From positions 388,271-452,270 of the forward strand of contig NZ_JAKOGG010000004.1 in assembly GCF_022321485.1 (NCBI RefSeq): a DNA stretch of 64,000 bases, written 5' to 3'. The stretch comes from Shewanella electrica (GTDB lineage Bacteria > Pseudomonadota > Gammaproteobacteria > Enterobacterales > Shewanellaceae). Made by a program: the position numbers and the translations under genes. Position 1 is the first letter of the stretch. Each line of letters begins with the position of its first letter. Below the pieces are notes generated by a model, which worked only from the letters and a program-made list of their open reading frames with translations, was not told the origin of the DNA and did not search any database. Below are positions 54,317 through 64,000 of this stretch, one piece after another.

Positions 54317-55546
54317 ATGAATATGGCGGCAAAGCGCCAAGTGCGCGACCGACGGTTGATTTGGGCGCTGTGTATTGCCTCGTTGGTGATTTATATCAAT
54401 CTGTACATGATGCAGGGCATGTTGCCGTTGATTGCGGAGCATTTTGCCGTGACCAGCGCGCGCGCCACCTTAGTACTGTCGGTGACCAGTTTTACCTTGG
54501 CGCTGAGCTTACTGATTTATGCGGTGGTGTCGGATCGTATTGGTCGCCATCGGCCAATAGTCATCAGCTTGTGGGCGTTGGCCTTATCCAATGTGCCGTT
54601 GATGTTTATTAGTGATTTTCACACTTTGTTGGCGCTGCGTTTGTTGCAGGGCGTGCTGCTTGCCTCGTTGCCCGCCATTGCCATGGCCTACTTTAAAGAG
54701 CAACTCAAACCACAGACGATGTTGACTGCCGCGGCGGTGTATATTGCCGCCAATAGTTTTGGCGGTATTGTTGGGCGTCTGCTGGGCGGCCTGATGGCGC
54801 AGCTGTTTGATTGGCAGGCGGCAATGCTAGCAAGTTTGCTGTTCAGTGTTATCTGCGTTGCTATAAGCCACTACCTGTTGCCCAAAACGCGCGATGCGGT
54901 GAAGCGTGAGCGCAATGAGCGCCGTTGGTCACTCAAACGTGATTTGGCCGCCGATATGCAGGGTTTTGCCCACCATCTGCGTGATAGCCAGATGCGCCTC
55001 GCTTATTTGATTGGCGGTGTGACCTTTATGATGATGGTCAATCAATACAGCTTTATTCAATTGCACTTGATGGATGTGTTTGAGTGGAGCCGTTTTCAAG
55101 CAACCTTGATTTTTGTGTGTTACTCCAGTGGCACTATTGCTTCTTACTTCACTGCGCGATGGATTATGCGCTACGGCCAACTACCTTTGTTTGCCATCTC
55201 GCTGGTGTTGATGTTTAGTGGCTCGTTACTCACGTTGCTGGATACGCAAGTGGCTATTTGTGCTGGGTTCCTGCTGAGTTCTTGTGGTTTCTTCGTCACT
55301 CACAGTTGCTGCAATTCTTTTGTGGCGGTGCGGGCGACCAGTCATCGTGCTAAAGCCACATCGCTGTATTTGTGTTGCTACTATCTCGGGGCGGCGCTGG
55401 GTGGGCCATATTTGATGCTGTTTTGGCATCAGGCCGAGTGGCAAGGGGTGATTTTAGGTTCGATGCTGCTGCTGGCGGTGATCTTTTTGGGCGTATTGCG
55501 TTTGGGGTTTCGCCAGCGCAAGGCTGAACTGCCACAACCGGCTTAG
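54317..55546 (+). CDS. MFS transporter, YnfM-like
   Basis: A 409-residue transporter with 12 predicted membrane helices. The loop 2-3 motif DRIGRHRPIVIS near residue 77, YMMQGMLPLIAEHFAV at the N-terminus and GGIVGRLLGGLMAQ in helix 5 resemble the YnfM/arabinose-efflux type of major facilitator proteins. Substrate is unknown; related proteins are drug or sugar efflux carriers. Of GTG 54308, ATG 54317 and ATG 54323, ATG 54317 is preferred since AGG at 54306-54308 is at suitable distance. It is divergent from the LysR gene and convergent with dctD. Confidence 0.82.
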   Translation: MNMAAKRQVRDRRLIWALCIASLVIYINLYMMQGMLPLIAEHFAVTSARATLVLSVTSFTLALSLLIYAVVSDRIGRHRPIVISLWALALSNVPLMFISDFHTLLALRLLQGVLLASLPAIAMAYFKEQLKPQTMLTAAAVYIAANSFGGIVGRLLGGLMAQLFDWQAAMLASLLFSVICVAISHYLLPKTRDAVKRERNERRWSLKRDLAADMQGFAHHLRDSQMRLAYLIGGVTFMMMVNQYSFIQLHLMDVFEWSRFQATLIFVCYSSGTIASYFTARWIMRYGQLPLFAISLVLMFSGSLLTLLDTQVAICAGFLLSSCGFFVTHSCCNSFVAVRATSHRAKATSLYLCCYYLGAALGGPYLMLFWHQAEWQGVILGSMLLLAVIFLGVLRLGFRQRKAELPQPA

Positions 55547-55581
55547 GGCTGTAACAGTGTTGGATGTTGGCGAATGGCCAA

Positions 55582-56949
55582 TTACAGCTCGTCGTTTAGA
55601 TAATCTTTGCGCTCTAGGCCGTATTTGCGCATCTTGTCGTACAATGTTTTACGCGGCAGTTCCAATTGCTCCATGGTGTTTTTAATGGAACCTTTGTTGT
55701 GGTTGAGCGCATCTTCTATTAATAGTCGTTCAAAAAACTCCACCCGCTGGGTCAGTGACATGCCGCTGTGCAGTTTGCTGTTATTGCCAATAGCGCCAGC
55801 AAAAGCCGCATCTTCACCGAGTAGCACATAACGTTCGGCCAAGTTACGCAGTTCGCGCACGTTGCCGGGCCATTCGTACGTGCTAAGAATAGCGCGGTGC
55901 TCGCTGTCTAATGCTATCAACTCTTTGTGGTAGCGGGCTGACGCCACTCGGGCGAAGTGTAAAAACAGTAAGGCGATATCTTCGCGCCGCTCGCGCAGCG
56001 GCGGAATTGCCACGGTGACCAAGTTGAGGCGATAGTACAGGTCGTGGCGAAATTCGCCGCGATCACATAAGTCCTTAAGGTTAACTTTGGTGGCGGCAAT
56101 TACGCGAATATCTAAGTCGATACTCTTGTTAGAACCGAGCCGTACCACTTTGCGATCTTCCAGTACCCGCAGCAGTTTGACCTGCAATGACATCGGTGTG
56201 CTTTCAATCTCATCGAGAAATATCGTGCCGCCGTTGGCAAATTCAAATTTACCCACGCGGGTTTTATCAGCGCCAGTAAATGCACCCGCGTCGGCGCCAA
56301 AGAGTTCGCTCTCGATGATGGTTTCGGGAATGGCACCGCAGTTAATTGCCACAAAGTTAGCGTTGCCGCGCGGGCTATGATCGTGCAGATAGCGGGCGAC
56401 GAGCTCTTTGCCGGTGCCGGTTTCACCTTCTACCAGGACATCTGCGGGCGTGTCCAAGACTTGGTGTAGCAGATGTCGCATCTGCTGCATGCCGGGACTG
56501 TTACCCAAAATGCGGGGTCCCGGTGAGCTTTGCGATTCCAGTTCACGTTTTAGTTTACGGTTCTCCAAAGTGAGCGCTCGCTTATCAAGGGCACGTTTAA
56601 CCACATCGAGAATATGTTCGTTGTTGAAGGGCTTTTCGAGAAAATCGTACGCCCCCTGTTTTACCGCACTCACCGCGGTGGCGATGTCGCCGAAACCGGT
56701 CAGTAAAATCACCGGAATATTGGCATCTATCTGTAGCACTTGCTGCATCACTTGAATGCCGTTTTGCTGAGGCATGTTCACGTCAGTGATGATGACGCCG
56801 AACCAGTTGGGTTTGACTAAGCGCAAAATATCCGCCGCATTGGTACTGGCTTTGGCGGCAATGCCTTCTAACTCAAACAGTTGAGTTAGCACAGTACCAA
56901 TGTGTGGCTCATCATCAAGGATGAGCACTGTGTATGGAGCATCAATCAT
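55582..56949 (-). CDS. dctD: C4-dicarboxylate response regulator, sigma-54 activator
   Basis: DctD is the NtrC-family partner of DctB. The 455-aa protein has a receiver domain with LILDDEPHIG, the phospho-acceptor Asp56 in VIITDVNMP and a conserved Lys at KP in EKPFNNEH, then an AAA+ domain with Walker A VEGETGTGKELVARYLH, sigma-54 contact loop GADAGAFTGAD, FLDEIESTP and WPGNVRELRN, and a C-terminal Fis-type helix-turn-helix ending LPRKTLYDKMRKYGLERKDY. All activator motifs are intact. It follows dctB by 6 bp. It should activate dctPQM through the sigma-54-type promoter at 62047-62061. Confidence 0.93.
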   Translation of the reverse strand: MIDAPYTVLILDDEPHIGTVLTQLFELEGIAAKASTNAADILRLVKPNWFGVIITDVNMPQQNGIQVMQQVLQIDANIPVILLTGFGDIATAVSAVKQGAYDFLEKPFNNEHILDVVKRALDKRALTLENRKLKRELESQSSPGPRILGNSPGMQQMRHLLHQVLDTPADVLVEGETGTGKELVARYLHDHSPRGNANFVAINCGAIPETIIESELFGADAGAFTGADKTRVGKFEFANGGTIFLDEIESTPMSLQVKLLRVLEDRKVVRLGSNKSIDLDIRVIAATKVNLKDLCDRGEFRHDLYYRLNLVTVAIPPLRERREDIALLFLHFARVASARYHKELIALDSEHRAILSTYEWPGNVRELRNLAERYVLLGEDAAFAGAIGNNSKLHSGMSLTQRVEFFERLLIEDALNHNKGSIKNTMEQLELPRKTLYDKMRKYGLERKDYLNDEL

Positions 56950-56955
56950 GTGCGC

Positions 56956-58743
56956 TTATTCCTCAGAGCACAACGGCAGTGAAATGTTAAATTCTGCGCC
57001 ACCTTCAGCAGCATTGGCGACGCTAATACTGCCATTCATCGATTGAATGATACGGCGCGAGATTGACAACCCTAATCCGAGCCCTTGGCGTTGGCTGGTA
57101 GTGAAGTAGGGTTCAAAAATCTTTTCCATCTGGCTCTCGTTAACGCCGGAGCCGGAATCTTTAATTTGAATGCATATGCTGTCAGCTACGTTAACGCTGA
57201 TGGTGAGTTGGCGCTGTTGCACCTGTTGCATGGCCACAATGGCGTTGCTGCATAAATTCACCAATACCTGCTGTAAACGAACTTTATCCCCCAAAAACTG
57301 CACCGGCTGTGGCGGCAGGACAAGCATTAGGTGGATCTGTTGCTTATCGATTTCCGGTTTCACTATGGTCAGCGCTTCGTGGAGCGTTTCATTGAGTGAA
57401 TTGACCTTGTCTTGTCCTGGGCTCTTGCGGGTAAAGCTTTTAAACTGCGCCACAATTTCAGCCAGTCGGTCGGCTAACGACACAATCGTGCTGAGGTTGT
57501 CGTTCGCTTTGTCCAGCATATTACGTTGTAATAAAGTTTGCGTGTTTTGGGCATAACTGCGCAATGCGGCTAAAGGCTGATTGATTTCGTGATTAATGCT
57601 GGCGGATAGACTACCAATAACCGTGAGCTTAGCGGCTTGGATCAGTTCATCTTGGGTTTCTTGCAGCTTGCTGTTGGTATCTTCTAACGCTTGGGTGCGC
57701 TCTTTCACGCGTAGCTCGAGTAACTCATGCGTTTGCTGCATGCGCAGCATGTTTTTACGGCGCTCTAAACTAAATAGTAGGGCTAATGCCAACAGCAGAT
57801 AGACGCTGGCAGACAGCAACATCACTAGCGGCAGTGAGGCGTAAAGTGGCTTGGTTGGCGTGAGAATGTGCACCTGCCAGCCGGCTTTAATCATACTGCT
57901 TTTGGTATCGAGAAATTGTTCACTGCCATCATCGTGGCTGATGCGATAAAGCGCTCGCGTGGGTTTGGCGATAGCATCATAAGGCGGATTAATGGTTAAG
58001 GCGCTGACTTCGCGTGTGGCGTAGCGGCGACTCTGAATGATGGCTTGTTGGTCTGCGGCCGTCAGCGGTGTTAACGATTTCAGACGCCAGCTGTCCATAC
58101 TGGCAAGAAAAATCACATTATCGTTGCCGCTGATAGCTAGCTCATATTGGCCAGCTTTAGCTAGACCGGTGAGCTGGGCCTCAATATCACTGATATCGAC
58201 TTTCACTACGATAATGCCGCGCACTTTGCCTTTATCAACCACCGGATAGGAGAAGTAAAACCCGCGAGTATTCGATGCCGTACCGACGGCGTAATAGCGA
58301 CCTAGTCCCCCGGCGATGGCTTCAGTGAAGTAGGGGCGAAAGGCATAGTTCTGTCCCACAAAGGAATAGGGCTTTTGCCAATTGCTAGCGGCGATAGCGG
58401 TACCTTGATTATTGAGCAGGTAAATATCTGATGCTTCGGTGACGTGCTGTATCTCTTCGATATAGCGATTAATGGCGGCGATTTCTTCGGTGTTACCGCT
58501 GTGTTCCAATGCGCGAGTGAGCAGCGGGTTGGTGGATAACACATGCGGAATACTTTCGTAGCGGACCAAGGCGCCGTCAATAAAGTTGATCACTTCGGAT
58601 AACTGCCGATTCGCCAATGGTTGAATGCGGGCAAAGCCTTGCTCAAGGTGATACCAGTAGGAGAGGGCCAACGTAAGCCCCAAACCGAGGAGTGTTAGCA
58701 AGCTAATAAGCCAACGTTTACGCGTTGAAGTGGGTGAGTGCAT
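56956..58743 (-). CDS. dctB: C4-dicarboxylate sensor histidine kinase
   Basis: DctB senses external C4-dicarboxylates and phosphorylates DctD. With the start at 58743 the protein is 595 aa: a membrane helix at about residues 11-32, a periplasmic double-Cache sensor domain to about 300, a second helix at about 310-330, coiled-coil, the H-box INHEINQPLAALRSYAQN with the phospho-acceptor His, and ATPase boxes LVNLCSNAIVAM, IKDSGSGV and GLGLGLSISRRI. The open frame extends to 58809, but that extra part contains a terminator hairpin, so MHSPTSTRKRW is taken as the N-terminus. It is followed by dctD after 6 bp. Confidence 0.92.
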   Translation of the reverse strand: MHSPTSTRKRWLISLLTLLGLGLTLALSYWYHLEQGFARIQPLANRQLSEVINFIDGALVRYESIPHVLSTNPLLTRALEHSGNTEEIAAINRYIEEIQHVTEASDIYLLNNQGTAIAASNWQKPYSFVGQNYAFRPYFTEAIAGGLGRYYAVGTASNTRGFYFSYPVVDKGKVRGIIVVKVDISDIEAQLTGLAKAGQYELAISGNDNVIFLASMDSWRLKSLTPLTAADQQAIIQSRRYATREVSALTINPPYDAIAKPTRALYRISHDDGSEQFLDTKSSMIKAGWQVHILTPTKPLYASLPLVMLLSASVYLLLALALLFSLERRKNMLRMQQTHELLELRVKERTQALEDTNSKLQETQDELIQAAKLTVIGSLSASINHEINQPLAALRSYAQNTQTLLQRNMLDKANDNLSTIVSLADRLAEIVAQFKSFTRKSPGQDKVNSLNETLHEALTIVKPEIDKQQIHLMLVLPPQPVQFLGDKVRLQQVLVNLCSNAIVAMQQVQQRQLTISVNVADSICIQIKDSGSGVNESQMEKIFEPYFTTSQRQGLGLGLSISRRIIQSMNGSISVANAAEGGAEFNISLPLCSEE

Positions 58744-58760
58744 GTCTAACGGTAGCCCTG

Positions 58761-58790
58761 AAAAACGGCGAGTCTGATGTAGACTCGCCG
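58761..58790 (-). terminator. Rho-independent terminator between dctM and dctB
   Basis: CGGCGAGTCT and AGACTCGCCG form a 10-bp stem around a 5-base loop; on the minus strand TTTTT follows. It ends dctPQM 29 bp past the dctM stop, so dctBD is probably a separate or readthrough unit. Confidence 0.85.
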
Positions 58791-58818
58791 AAAGCTGTTT
58801 ACTTTTCAAGGCTTATGA

Positions 58819-60210
58819 TCAGCGTAAGCTGTCGAGATATTCTGGCAATGCCAGAGAGATAGCAGGAATGTAGGTAATCAAAACTAAGAAGAACAACAGC
58901 AGCAACAGCCATGGCAAGCAGGCTTTAATGACCCAGCCGATACTCTTATTAGTGATCCCCGCCGTCACAAATAGGTTAAGCCCCACCGGCGGCGTTAACA
59001 TACCGATCTCCATGTTCACCACCATGATGATGCCTAAGTGGATTGGGTCGATACCCAGCTTAACCGCGATAGGAAACAGGATTGGCGCCATAATCAGCAG
59101 AATCGCTGACGGTTCCATAAAGTTACCCGCGGCCAACAACAGCAAGTTAACCACAATGAGGAACGCCCAAGGTGGTAAGCCCCAACCAACAATGGTCTCG
59201 GCAATGATATGCGGAATACGTTCAGTGGTGAGAACGTGGGCGAACAGCATCGCGTTGGCGATAATGAACAGCAGCATAATGCTGACCTTGGCGCCATCAC
59301 GTACCACATTACGAATCTCTTTATCCGTTGGGGTTTTGATTATCCCTAACACCACGTGGAATAGGTTACGGCCGATAGCAGCGATCAATGACTCGCCTTC
59401 GTTACGCCACGCCACGTTTTTCAACGGACCAATATCGCGATAACCAAAAACGGCGACCAGATAGGCGTAAACACAGGCAACCGCCGCAGCTTCGGTAGGT
59501 GAGGCGACACCGCCGTAAATTGACCCGAGGACGATGACGATCAGCATCAAACCGCCAATCGCTTTCGCACTGGAGATCCCCAGCTGTTTAATGCCAGGGA
59601 ATGGGCGCGACGGCAGGCCTTTGATTCGCGCGGTGATGTAAATCGCCACCATCAGCAAGCCACCCATCATCAAACCAGGGATAAGACCTGCCATAAACAT
59701 ACGTGCAGCGGAGACTTCGGTTGCTGCGGCGTACACCAGCATCACGATAGATGGCGGGATCAAAATCCCCAAGGTGCCGGAGGTGGTGATAACGCCCGCG
59801 GCGAACTTTTCTGGATAGCCCGCTTTCACCATGCCGATGATCACAATCGAACCGATAGCGGCAACGGTTGCCGGTGATGAGCCTGACACTGCGGCAAACA
59901 GCATACACGCCATCACTGATGCCATGGCAAGCCCACCTTTAATATGGCCGACGCTGTCCATTGCAAAATCAATAATGCGGCGCGCCACCCCACCGGTGGA
60001 CAAAAAGGCGGAAGACAGAATAAAGAACGGAATCGCTAGCAGCGTGTAATGTTCGGAAGATGACTCATAAAGTTTCAGCGCAATAGACGCGAGAGAATCG
60101 TTAGAGAACAGCAAGATGGTCAACATGCTGGAAAAGCCAAGGGCAATCGCAATCGGCATCCCCAACAGCATGCAGAGCAACAGTACAATAAAAAGAGTGG
60201 CAATGGTCAT
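58819..60210 (-). CDS. dctM: TRAP transporter large permease subunit
   Basis: DctM is the large membrane subunit of the C4-dicarboxylate TRAP system, which uses a sodium gradient and a periplasmic binding protein. The 463-aa sequence has about 12 membrane helices, with MLLGMPIAIALGFSSMLTIL, FFILSSAFLSTGGVARRIID, GSSPATVAAIGSIVI, SGTLGILIPPSIVMLVYA, FMEPSAILLIMAPILFP and MLTPPVGLNLFV, all family markers. It follows dctQ by 9 bp and ends at a terminator. Confidence 0.95.
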   Translation of the reverse strand: MTIATLFIVLLLCMLLGMPIAIALGFSSMLTILLFSNDSLASIALKLYESSSEHYTLLAIPFFILSSAFLSTGGVARRIIDFAMDSVGHIKGGLAMASVMACMLFAAVSGSSPATVAAIGSIVIIGMVKAGYPEKFAAGVITTSGTLGILIPPSIVMLVYAAATEVSAARMFMAGLIPGLMMGGLLMVAIYITARIKGLPSRPFPGIKQLGISSAKAIGGLMLIVIVLGSIYGGVASPTEAAAVACVYAYLVAVFGYRDIGPLKNVAWRNEGESLIAAIGRNLFHVVLGIIKTPTDKEIRNVVRDGAKVSIMLLFIIANAMLFAHVLTTERIPHIIAETIVGWGLPPWAFLIVVNLLLLAAGNFMEPSAILLIMAPILFPIAVKLGIDPIHLGIIMVVNMEIGMLTPPVGLNLFVTAGITNKSIGWVIKACLPWLLLLLFFLVLITYIPAISLALPEYLDSLR

Positions 60211-60219
60211 GATAGTACC

Positions 60220-60861
60220 CTATTGATCCTGTTTGTTTTGGACGTCGTTATCAGAACCTTTGACTTCATCAGCCAAATGCATGCTTTCTTTTGCTTCATC
60301 GTGGAAGCTAAAACCAACGGCTTTGTTGGTAATAATGGCAATGGTTAATTCAATAAAACGCCAAGTGAGTAGGGCAAAACCAATCAGCAAAATACTTTGT
60401 GAGATCCATAGAGGAACCGCAGGGTCTTCAACGTCGAGGCGTAAAATTTCCCAAGCTTGGTCTGGATCTAGCTGCGAAACGATGAAATGCGGGAAATGAA
60501 TATCTTCCATTGGGACGCCAATCTTATACATCTGTGACAGGTAGTCCCAACTGCCTTTTAAAAACAGCAAACAATAGAAAATACAGATAGTAGCAGCGAT
60601 CAGCGCCGCTATTTTACGGCCCTTACGTGGCAACTTGCTGACGAAGGCATCCACACCAATATGGGCACCCACTTTGACGCCATATGACATGCCAAACAAA
60701 ACAAACCACCCTGCGATGGTGAGTGTCAGCTCTTGGATCCACAAAAAGCCAGTATTAAAGAAGAAGCGCGCAATAACCTCAACAAACACTAAGATCGTCA
60801 TAAGGGAAATGGCGAGGTTGAGTACACCCTCTTCCACATAAGCGAAAATACGAGAGAACAT
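60220..60861 (-). CDS. dctQ: TRAP transporter small permease subunit
   Basis: DctQ is the four-helix small subunit of the TRAP permease. The 213-aa protein has EEGVLNLAISLMTILVFVEV at the N-terminus, FFFNTGFLWIQELT, FVLFGMSYGVKVGAHIGVDA and a last helix around residue 160, with a hydrophilic C-terminal tail (DEVKGSDNDVQNKQ). ATG 60861 is spaced 50 bp from the dctP stop. The pattern is normal for the family except for a slightly long insert between helices 3 and 4 (about residues 118-150). Confidence 0.92.
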   Translation of the reverse strand: MFSRIFAYVEEGVLNLAISLMTILVFVEVIARFFFNTGFLWIQELTLTIAGWFVLFGMSYGVKVGAHIGVDAFVSKLPRKGRKIAALIAATICIFYCLLFLKGSWDYLSQMYKIGVPMEDIHFPHFIVSQLDPDQAWEILRLDVEDPAVPLWISQSILLIGFALLTWRFIELTIAIITNKAVGFSFHDEAKESMHLADEVKGSDNDVQNKQDQ

Positions 60862-60911
60862 AATGTAATCCTAGTCGGAAATGGGGGCCGTAGCCCCCAA
60901 ATGCTTCTTGA

Positions 60912-62201
<1,290 letters not shown>

Positions 62202-62242
62202 CTAACAGTGGAATGTGATGTAGATCTTATTGCAGTCGAATT

Positions 62243-62272
62243 TTGCCCTTTTCTACTAAGGGCTGATAGAAT
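62243..62272 (+). promoter_or_regulatory. Promoter for gltX
   Basis: TTGCCC (62243-62248) and TAGAAT (62267-62272) are 18 bp apart, and the -10 is preceded by TGA, giving an extended -10. It lies about 60 bp before gltX. Confidence 0.5.
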
Positions 62273-62332
62273 ATCCGCCTTATCACTTGCCTCTGCGTAG
62301 GCTTCTTATTAATTCAAGGTTTAAAGTCAATT

Positions 62333-63742
62333 ATGACCATCAAGACGCGTTTTGCTCCTAGCCCTACCGGCTATCTTCACGTGGGCGGTGCTCGCACAGC
62401 TCTTTATTCTTGGTTGCACGCTCGTGCTAACAATGGCGAGTTTGTATTGCGTATTGAAGACACGGACTTGGAGCGCTCTACTCAGGAAGCGGTCGATGCC
62501 ATTCTGGAAGGTATGGAATGGTTGGGGCTGAATTGGGATGAAGGTCCGTACTACCAAACTAAACGTTTCGATCGCTATAAAGAGTTGATCGCCAACATGT
62601 TGGATGAGGGCACAGCATATAAATGTTATTGCTCCAAAGAACGTTTGGAAAAACTACGTGAAGAACAAGCGGCCAAAGGTGAGCATCAGGGATATGACCG
62701 TTGCTGCCGTGATCATGCACCGCGTGATACTGATGAGCCTTATGTGGTTCGTTTCAAAAACCCATTAGAGGGTAGTGTAGTATTTGATGACCACGTGCGT
62801 GGCCGTATCGAAATCTCTAATACCGAGTTGGATGATTTAATCATCGCTCGTACTGACGGCACACCAACCTATAACTTCTGTGTGGTAGTGGATGACTGGG
62901 ATATGGGCATCACTTGTGTGATCCGTGGTGAAGACCATATCAACAATACGCCAAAACAGATCAACATTCTGCGTGCTCTGGGGGCTCCAATCCCTGAATA
63001 TGCACACGTTGCGATGATCTTAGGTGATGACGGTGCCAAACTGTCAAAACGCCATGGTGCAGTAAGCGTTATGCAATACCGCGATGACGGTTATCTGCCA
63101 GAAGCGTTGCTGAACTATTTGGTGCGTTTGGGCTGGTCTCATGGCGACCAAGAGATCTTCTCGCTTGATGAAATGGTGCAGTACTTCAAACTGGATGACA
63201 TTAATAAAGCCGCGTCTGCTTTCAACACTGAAAAACTGCAGTGGTTGAACCAACACTATATTAAGTCACTCGATCCTGCTTATGTGGCATCTCATCTTGA
63301 ATGGCACATGAAAGATCAAAACATCGATACCAGCAATGGCCCAGCGTTGACTGACGTCGTGTCAGCTTTGGCTGAACGTGCTAAGACGTTAAAAGAGTTG
63401 GCGGCATCTAGCCGTTACTTCTATGAAGACTTCGCCGAGTTTGATGAAGCTGCAGCTAAAAAGCATCTGCGTGGTGTGGCATTAGAACCGCTGCAACTGG
63501 TGCAACAAAAGATTGCTGCCCTAACAGAATGGACACCAGAAGCATTGCACAATGCGATTGAAGCCACTGCGACTGAATTGGAAGTAGGGATGGGCAAGGT
63601 TGGTATGCCACTGCGCGTAGCGGTGACTGGTGCAGGTCAATCTCCGTCATTGGATATCACGCTGTTTCTCATCGGAAAAGCCCGTTGTGAACAAAGAATA
63701 TCCCAAGCGGTTGAATTTGTAGCAAGCAGAATAAATTCCTAA
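62333..63742 (+). CDS. gltX: Glutamyl-tRNA synthetase
   Basis: GltX charges tRNA-Glu with glutamate. The 469-aa class I synthetase has the HIGH-type motif [20 protein letters not shown] near residue 8, [33 protein letters not shown] and the KMSKS-type AKLSKRHG near residue 238, then an anticodon-binding domain. It is followed 9 bp later by the promoter of a tRNA operon whose second gene is tRNA-Glu, a known gammaproteobacterial association. The size and motifs are normal. Confidence 0.97.
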   Translation: MTIKTRFAPSPTGYLHVGGARTALYSWLHARANNGEFVLRIEDTDLERSTQEAVDAILEGMEWLGLNWDEGPYYQTKRFDRYKELIANMLDEGTAYKCYCSKERLEKLREEQAAKGEHQGYDRCCRDHAPRDTDEPYVVRFKNPLEGSVVFDDHVRGRIEISNTELDDLIIARTDGTPTYNFCVVVDDWDMGITCVIRGEDHINNTPKQINILRALGAPIPEYAHVAMILGDDGAKLSKRHGAVSVMQYRDDGYLPEALLNYLVRLGWSHGDQEIFSLDEMVQYFKLDDINKAASAFNTEKLQWLNQHYIKSLDPAYVASHLEWHMKDQNIDTSNGPALTDVVSALAERAKTLKELAASSRYFYEDFAEFDEAAAKKHLRGVALEPLQLVQQKIAALTEWTPEALHNAIEATATELEVGMGKVGMPLRVAVTGAGQSPSLDITLFLIGKARCEQRISQAVEFVASRINS

Positions 63743-63750
63743 AAAATGCG

Positions 63751-63779
63751 TTGACACATTTGGGTGTGCTGCATAGAAT
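63751..63779 (+). promoter_or_regulatory. Strong promoter of the tRNA operon
   Basis: A perfect TTGACA (63751-63756) and TAGAAT (63774-63779) are separated by 17 bp and followed by a GC-rich GCGCC discriminator, typical of stable-RNA promoters under stringent control. Confidence 0.9.
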
Positions 63780-63840
63780 GCGCCTCGCACTCAGGGACAT
63801 GGCAGTGAAAACTAGCAGTTTCTGAGTGTGAAGCGACTAC

Positions 63841-63916
<76 letters not shown>

Positions 63917-63932
63917 ATGTCGCAGTCCATGG

Positions 63933-64000
63933 GTCCCCTTCGTCTAGAGGCCTAGGACACCGCCCTTTCACGGCGGTAACAGGGGTTCGAATCCCCTAGG
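63933..64000 (+). tRNA. tRNA-Glu (TTC), cut by the window end
   Basis: Starts GTCCCCTTCGTCTAGAGG, has anticodon TTC in CCTTTCACGG and a GTTCGAATC T-loop. The 3' acceptor end lies beyond the window. It is the second gene of the tRNA operon, 16 bp after tRNA-Ala. Confidence 0.95.

Overview
The window looks like a chromosomal segment of a marine or aquatic gammaproteobacterium of the order Alteromonadales, most likely Shewanella or a close relative. The basis is gene content and order: xseB-ispA-dxs next to pomAB and thiI, gcvA-ygdD-rlmM, an NAD-type isocitrate dehydrogenase, DUF3192 and DUF2982 proteins, and dctBD/dctPQM beside gltX and a tRNA-Ala/tRNA-Glu operon. The genus is inferred from recalled synteny, not from a database search.

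Region 1 (1-8727, + strand) is an AT-rich, tightly overlapping O-antigen block. It holds the end of a CDP-paratose synthase-like gene, a CDP-tyvelose 2-epimerase (rfbE/tyv), a Wzx flippase, several glycosyltransferases, a WbsX-family protein and a Wzy-like polymerase. It ends abruptly at a decayed phosphomannomutase (manB) 3' fragment (about 8740-9178). Region 2 (9179-14410) has ordinary base composition and holds wbaP, which starts the lipid-linked unit, and rmlDACB for dTDP-L-rhamnose, closed by a terminator. Together the two regions suggest an O-unit containing tyvelose and probably rhamnose. The gap 14411-15087 holds the wreck of a minus-strand gene.

Region 3 (15034-25184) is housekeeping: xseB-ispA-dxs (minus), pomAB with a sigma-28-like promoter, thiI, then gcvA, a small hydrolase, ygdD and rlmM. 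Region 4 (25240-38613) holds NAD-isocitrate dehydrogenase, an exported S9 peptidase, a DUF3192 protein, xni, ppnN, two GGDEF-related signalling proteins (one apparently active, one degenerate and fused to TPRs) and an exported M61 peptidase.

Region 5 (39079-45233) is sulfate assimilation: cysD, cysN, an SLC13/TrkA-C permease, cysC and a DHH phosphoesterase. A four-helix-bundle (23S rRNA intervening-sequence-type) gene framed by 7-bp repeat units sits between cysD and cysN. Region 6 (45296-53072) holds ugd, a UDP-glucuronate 4-epimerase, a PHP phosphatase, a cysQ remnant, fructokinase mak, elyC-like and DUF2982 genes, then a gap with a perfect 7-bp-period repeat array and a candidate small RNA encoding an 18-residue peptide, and mgtE.

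Region 7 (53306-61940) holds a divergent LysR/MFS pair and the C4-dicarboxylate TRAP system dctPQM with its two-component regulators dctBD. A sigma-54-type promoter upstream of dctP fits control by DctD. The window ends with gltX and a strong promoter driving tRNA-Ala(GGC) and a truncated tRNA-Glu(TTC).

The best candidates for something under-described are the 7-bp-repeat-framed four-helix-bundle unit in the cys operon with a second, gene-less 7-bp array near 51.3 kb, the peptide-encoding structured RNA at 51.37-51.54 kb, and a short intergenic repeat seen three times.
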